Shown piece after piece: positions 59,487 to 64,000 of a DNA stretch of 64,000 nucleotides. Numbering within the stretch: position 1 is the first letter of the stretch; each line of letters begins with the position of its first letter. This DNA comes from Nelumbo lutea (lineage: Eukaryota; Streptophyta; Magnoliopsida; Proteales; Nelumbonaceae), in assembly GCA_022828595.1 (NCBI GenBank), contig JAKGHH010000001.1:72164401-72228400 (forward strand). Direction: 5' to 3'. The translations under genes and the position numbers were made by a program. The notes under the pieces were generated by a model. The model was not told the origin of the DNA and ran no database searches. It saw only the letters and a list, made by a program, of their open reading frames with translations.

Positions 59487-59978
59487 AGGTTTCAAGGAAG
59501 GGCTGTTTTTCAAACAGGTGTAAATCTCTTAGACCCTCCTTGGTGTATCAGATCTGTAATGGCTGATCGCAGAAGCCTGCTTCAGCAATCCCCCGAGGTC
59601 CGAAAGAAAACAAAAGATTGACATATTTTTGTTACATACGTTGGAAGAACTGACCCGTAAAAGTTTGCTGTTAGAGAGTGAATCCAAGCACATATATACC
59701 CTACAACGTCCCATACTACTGATGTAGGATATCTCACACTAGCATCCGACAAATGGACCGTAACAATTTTGGACATGCACACTTGGAATTTTGTTTTGGA
59801 TGAAAACTGCCTTTCCATATGCAAGTAAGAACAAAAATCGGTAAAGCTTATGATATAAAAGCCAAGCTACCAAACGCCAATACAACAAACAACATTCAGT
59901 CTCTAGCTACCCTTACAATTATCAAGGGATACATTCCTAATTTGGTAACTAACTAGACTCGCAGCCTTGTACTATCTA

Positions 59979-62900
59979 TCAAGGTGAAGCAGGAAGTGGT
60001 TCAGTGCCTGATACATGCGAATCAGCATCCTCTTTAGATATGGCGACATAGTTCACAGGAGCTACAGGTCGACTGTTTTCTTTCTTCCCATCTTTAGTCG
60101 CGGATCTCGCACCATTTTGATGAGCGTTCAGCGATAACCTTCGGCTGGGAGTTCCGTTTGCACTTCCATTGGCACGTGGCACCATCACTTTCTTTGGAGC
60201 AATTGGCCTGTTTGGACTCGGCCTTGAACCGAATATGGCTTCTTGTTCCGTATTCAGTTGCTCATTGTATCGTTTCTGATCCTGTACATGGCCAACCACA
60301 CAAGAAATTTTATAATGATGGTGATGATGATGATTTTTGTGCAACAGTTAATACGATATGACACACAAAAAAAAAAAAAAACGATTTGGAAGGCGATCAA
60401 AGTCACACACACACAATTTAAAAAAAAAAAAAATCATTCTAGATGTCATGGTGTTTGAATGCACAAGATCCATTTAAACCGTCTTTCTGATCAATTCAAC
60501 ACCTTTAGCTCAACAAAGCCTTATAACAACAATTTGAGATCAGCTACAAAAATCTTGTCTGTCATTAAACTCCTTCATCCTTCAAAAGTTTGTGATTTGA
60601 TTAATAGGGACTAAGAATTTGGAAAATAGATTTAACTCATAACTATTTCATACCTGGCATTGCTTCAGAGATTAAATACATCAAGCTTGGTAATTTTGAT
60701 TGGGATGAAAAGTTGATTTGGGTCCAAGATCCCCAAGGAATCTTCTATGTAAAGGCGGCCTATCATTTAACTGTAGGTCTTCATAGATGATGCTTCAAGA
60801 GACACTGACGTAACTAAAAAGGTATGAAAAAGGATCTGGATTTCATATATTAGCCCTAAAATAAAGTTGTTTCTTTGGAGATGATGCCATAATGCCTTGG
60901 CAGTGGGTGACAATCTTAGAATCAAAGGAATTTCAAATAGGCTAGGTTGTAAATGCTGTGGGGCTGTGAAACTGAATCTATCTTGCATGCTTTAGTGTCT
61001 TGTGATTTTGCCAGAGCTATTTGGTTTGGAAGTATTATTGGTGGTAGATATGATAATCTTTCCTATATGATTTGCCCTTAAGGTTTGGTTCAGCACTGTG
61101 GTAAATTGGTTTTCTGAAAATCATACTGATTTTAAATTTGCTTTTGTGTTTAGCATTAACTCTTTGGACTATTTGGTTGAATAGGAATGATATCTGCTTT
61201 AATGATTCTAAGCCCAACTTGAGTGCTATATTATTATCTATTGGCAGGGAAATTTAGGACCGTTTATAGCTTCACAGAAAAGCTGGGTCTCTTGGGTCTC
61301 TTTGCAGCAGGGTTCTTCAGCAATCCACAGTAATTGGTTTGAGTAATCAGTGGCACCCCCTGTTCCTGGATGGATGAAAATGAATATAGATGGGGGTCAT
61401 CGAAATGCAAATATCTCATTTTGGTTTAATTATTTGTAGTGCAGGGGGTAATTTTGTTGCTGCTTCTTGTGGTAGATTGGTAGCGAGTTCAGCATTTCAA
61501 GCAGAAGCATAGGCAGCTCTTCAAGGCCTCCTCTTTGTTAAATCCCGAGATCTAAACAAGGTCATCCTCGAGTTGGACTACCTTCAGTTGGTGAATGGGC
61601 TTTTGTGCAATTCAAAAGTTTGGCCAAAGGACTCATCTTCATTTTGCATGATACCTTTCATGTATGCAGAGAGTTGGGCGTGAAACTCTCTTATGTCTCT
61701 TGTTCATGTAATGGAAGCTTACCAGAGTTCTTGATGGGAAAGCCTCCCTGCCTGGTTGGTTGATCAGTTATGTCAGGATGGTTTTGTGGAGTCTGTCTCC
61801 TTGTTCTTCTTGTGTCTCTCTGTGTTATTCCTTGTGTTGGTATTGGGTGATTTGTTTTTATTCCTATCGTTGTAGTGTTCCTGTTTTTTTTTTCTATTTT
61901 AGGTTTGTGTGTTGAACTCTTTGGTTTGCTTAATGAAATTTTTTTCCTACCAAAAAAAAAACTCCATCATCCAAAATGAATTTATTATTAAACCCAGAAA
62001 AGAAATACCCATTATGGTTTGCTAATAGAAGTAAAATGAATTCATGTCTTCTGAATCCTACATTGACTATTTCATTAACAAATATATAATGATAAAAATT
62101 AATGCATAGAAGTAATTTTGTCTTTTAAAACAAGAACACTTGGATAATTCGTCAGGCATGTATACAGTATACATAAAAAAAGGAATGTGCCCAAATTACC
62201 ACCTTTTTATTAGCATTCCTAATAACAAATTTAGTTCATCTTTTGAAATATTAAGAAAAACAAACTCAAAATAACTGGTTTCATTCCATGTTATATCTGA
62301 TGTCCCATAAACCACAAGTAACCCTCGAATATCAACAATAATAAAACTATTAATTTGGAAAATGAGCTCATAAGGAGTGTTTCTGTACTTACTCTCATTC
62401 TCCGTTTCTCTTCCTCTCTATCATGCCTGAGCATGGCATATTCGTCTAGCATGGCAAGGAGAGGAACGCCATCATATGTAAATGATATGCCACGCTCCTC
62501 CTCCCAGGCTCGTGTCTTTGCCACCAAGGTGTCAACAATAGCTAAAAGTCCAATCAAACCAATTATTAATTTGGATGGATGTCTTCAATCTAGATAATGA
62601 AGACTATTGTAATGTAATAGGACACTTGCAGAGATGCATGAACAACATACTAATAATTCAAATTAGATTGCACCAAAACTCACCCACAGCTATTGATAAT
62701 AACCATAAAAAATACTAATCCTACCCCTAAGAGTACAACTAAAGATATTGCATCATTTCAGAAAGTAAGAGGGAAAAAAATGATGAGATGTCACAGAAAA
62801 ACAAACAACCACTAAAATAAACACTCGTTGCTAGATGACAAAAAGACCTAACAGAAAGATCTACCCACACATTTGGCTTTGCATATATCATGTCAAGAGA

Positions 62901-63420
62901 GTTCATAATCCCAACTTTCACAGGGGATTGATGGGAGATCTTATATAATTACACCAAGGAATTGATGGACAGTATTATATTAATCACACCACCTTACATG
63001 GACATGTGTAAAGCAAAGGGAAAGAGACAAAAAAGGATCTAATCATAACTGAAAGTAGAATTCCTATTCCTCTATTGACTCTGGATGTTGGAGGTCCATA
63101 GCACTCTTGTCCTACAAAATCCCCTGTTGAAGATATATCAAATAGGAGTGTCTTGAAGAGGTCCACAAATGATACACAATTAGCAAATTGTAAGTTGGAT
63201 AATATCTGTTTTTGGGAGTCCATGCATACCATTATATTCATACAGGCATGCATGAACACCAAAGCATTTATTCATCCTTCAATCCATCTAAAATATCAGC
63301 GATGTAAGCAAACATTCTGAATCTGTATATACCTGGAATTTTATTGACCAAAATGCGAGCTTTTTCTGCACGCTTAAGATTTATGTGTGCACCTCTGCTA
63401 GCATTGTACCTATTCTCATC
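59979..63420 (-). CDS. MAP65: MAP65 microtubule-associated protein, last three exons (gene continues beyond right edge)
   Basis: MAP65/Ase1/PRC1 proteins dimerise and bundle antiparallel microtubules in the cortical array, spindle midzone and phragmoplast. Exons: 63333-63420 ([20 protein letters not shown] to KIP), 62393-62541 ([18 protein letters not shown] to RRMR) and 59979-60281 ([20 protein letters not shown] to the stop at 59979). All splice sites are GT-AG and join in frame; the first junction splits an Ala codon. The first two exons hold the conserved microtubule-binding region ([24 protein letters not shown]). The tail is basic and Ser/Thr-rich (TPSRRLSLN) and ends near [15 protein letters not shown], as in MAP65-1 type proteins, where phosphorylation controls bundling. 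The 2.1-kb last intron contains a LINE. The N-terminal exons are off the window. Confidence 0.92.
60588..61958 (+). mobile_element. LINE fragment in the last intron of MAP65
   Basis: 5'-truncated, with duplicated flanks: AAACTCCTTCATCCTTCAAAA (60567-60587) and AAACTCCATCATCCAAAA (61958-61975). Coding remnants: [20 protein letters not shown], a zf-RVT part with [17 protein letters not shown] and [12 protein letters not shown], and an RNase H part with [10 protein letters not shown] and LEL(D)YLQLVNGLL. It ends TTTGGTTTGCTTAATG and poly(A). Opposite in orientation to MAP65. Several stops. Confidence 0.85.
61976..62392. other. MAP65 last-intron sequence beside the LINE
   Basis: AT-rich intron DNA, non-coding. 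Without the LINE the intron would be about 740 bp. Confidence 0.7.
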
Positions 63421-64000
63421 CTGTTTATAGAAAGCCCACATTAGAAAACTCACATCCTAACTGACAGGAAAGGAAGTATGCAAGAGTACAATCAGAAAGC
63501 TTGTTGATTGTTACTTTGTTTTCTATATTGCTGTTCTTATTTCTAATAAAGGTAAACTTTTCCTTCTGCTTACTAATAGGGACAGGTGAAGAAAAAAAAC
63601 ATGATGCAGCATGTTTCTTAGAGGACAACAATTAGCCGACTGGAACAAACTTGCAGAAGGCTATAATGATGATTTGCAGAAATGCAGCTTCGTTCTCAGC
63701 AAATCATGTGGACGTTTTTTTATAATTAGGGACTTTTTCTATGGCCCCATGGATAATGTCCATAGTATAAAAGATGCAAGATTATTGGATCCAGATTGAA
63801 CTTCTTTTCTAGTGTGTTCCAATGTATGCTAATTTGATTGTTGATAATCTTGCAAGGGTTCTTTACTGTTTTCTAGGAGGAGCAAGGATTTTTTTCCTCC
63901 AAGTAAAGGGCACATGAAGATCTGTACTTTTCTTTGATCATAGATTCCTTCTTAAAGAAAGGATATTGATAATCTAACTACCCTGTTTCAAATGCAGTAT
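63421..64000 (-). other. MAP65 intron running off the window
   Basis: No earlier MAP65 exon was recognised in this stretch, so it is probably one long intron upstream of the DENRYNAS exon. Confidence 0.55.

Overview
The window is nuclear DNA of a flowering plant. Evidence: a spliced SABATH methyltransferase gene with plant-type GT-AG introns, the 3' end of a plant MAP65 gene, a piece of a plant LIP5/VTA1 gene, and a dense population of plant-type Ty3/gypsy (Tat lineage), copia, LINE, Helitron and hAT/Tourist-like elements in AT-rich intergenic DNA. The species cannot be told from the sequence. Only one host gene is complete.

Layout. 1-7543: AT-rich intergenic DNA with small transposons (a Tourist-like MITE, a Helitron at 2914-3674, an hAT-like MITE). 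7544-8955: a solo LTR with a 5-bp target duplication (ATTAG). 8956-18296: mostly featureless, with a copia-type LTR remnant near 13.5-14.4 kb. 18395-21891: a complete four-exon gene for indole-3-acetate O-methyltransferase (IAMT1 type, 386 aa). 22.4-50.9 kb: an old direct duplication, copy A (22469-25778 plus 33343-33387) and copy B (34990-35913 plus 47138-50947), each invaded by a different Tat-lineage retrotransposon in minus orientation. Element 1 (25779-33342) has lost RT, RNase H and most of integrase. Element 2 (35914-47137) keeps gag, protease, RT, two RNase H domains and integrase in decayed form, with a copia LTR nested in its gag. Because each copy keeps the empty site of the other's insertions, the ends of at least five mobile elements can be read directly. 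50.9-52.2 kb: a truncated copia element. 53.4-53.7 kb: the first two exons only of a LIP5/VTA1 gene. 54.5-55.1 kb: a GC-richer, organelle-like segment ending in a gypsy/copia chimeric ORF. 55.4-58.1 kb: a decayed LINE. 59979-63420: the last three exons of a MAP65 gene on the minus strand, with a second LINE in its last intron.

The most interesting feature is in the two Tat elements. Between pol and the 3' LTR, each carries an extra gene on the opposite strand to gag-pol. In both copies it has its own TATAAATA box about 190 bp before an ATG beginning MSS, a domain resembling the 'putative gypsy type transposon' family (Transposase_28), a coiled-coil C-terminus, and an intron of 74 bp at the same place. 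Extra antisense ORFs are known in Tat elements. The shared promoter position and intron structure suggest a real, once-expressed transcription unit rather than chance ORFs.

No CRISPR arrays, rRNA or convincing tRNA genes were seen.
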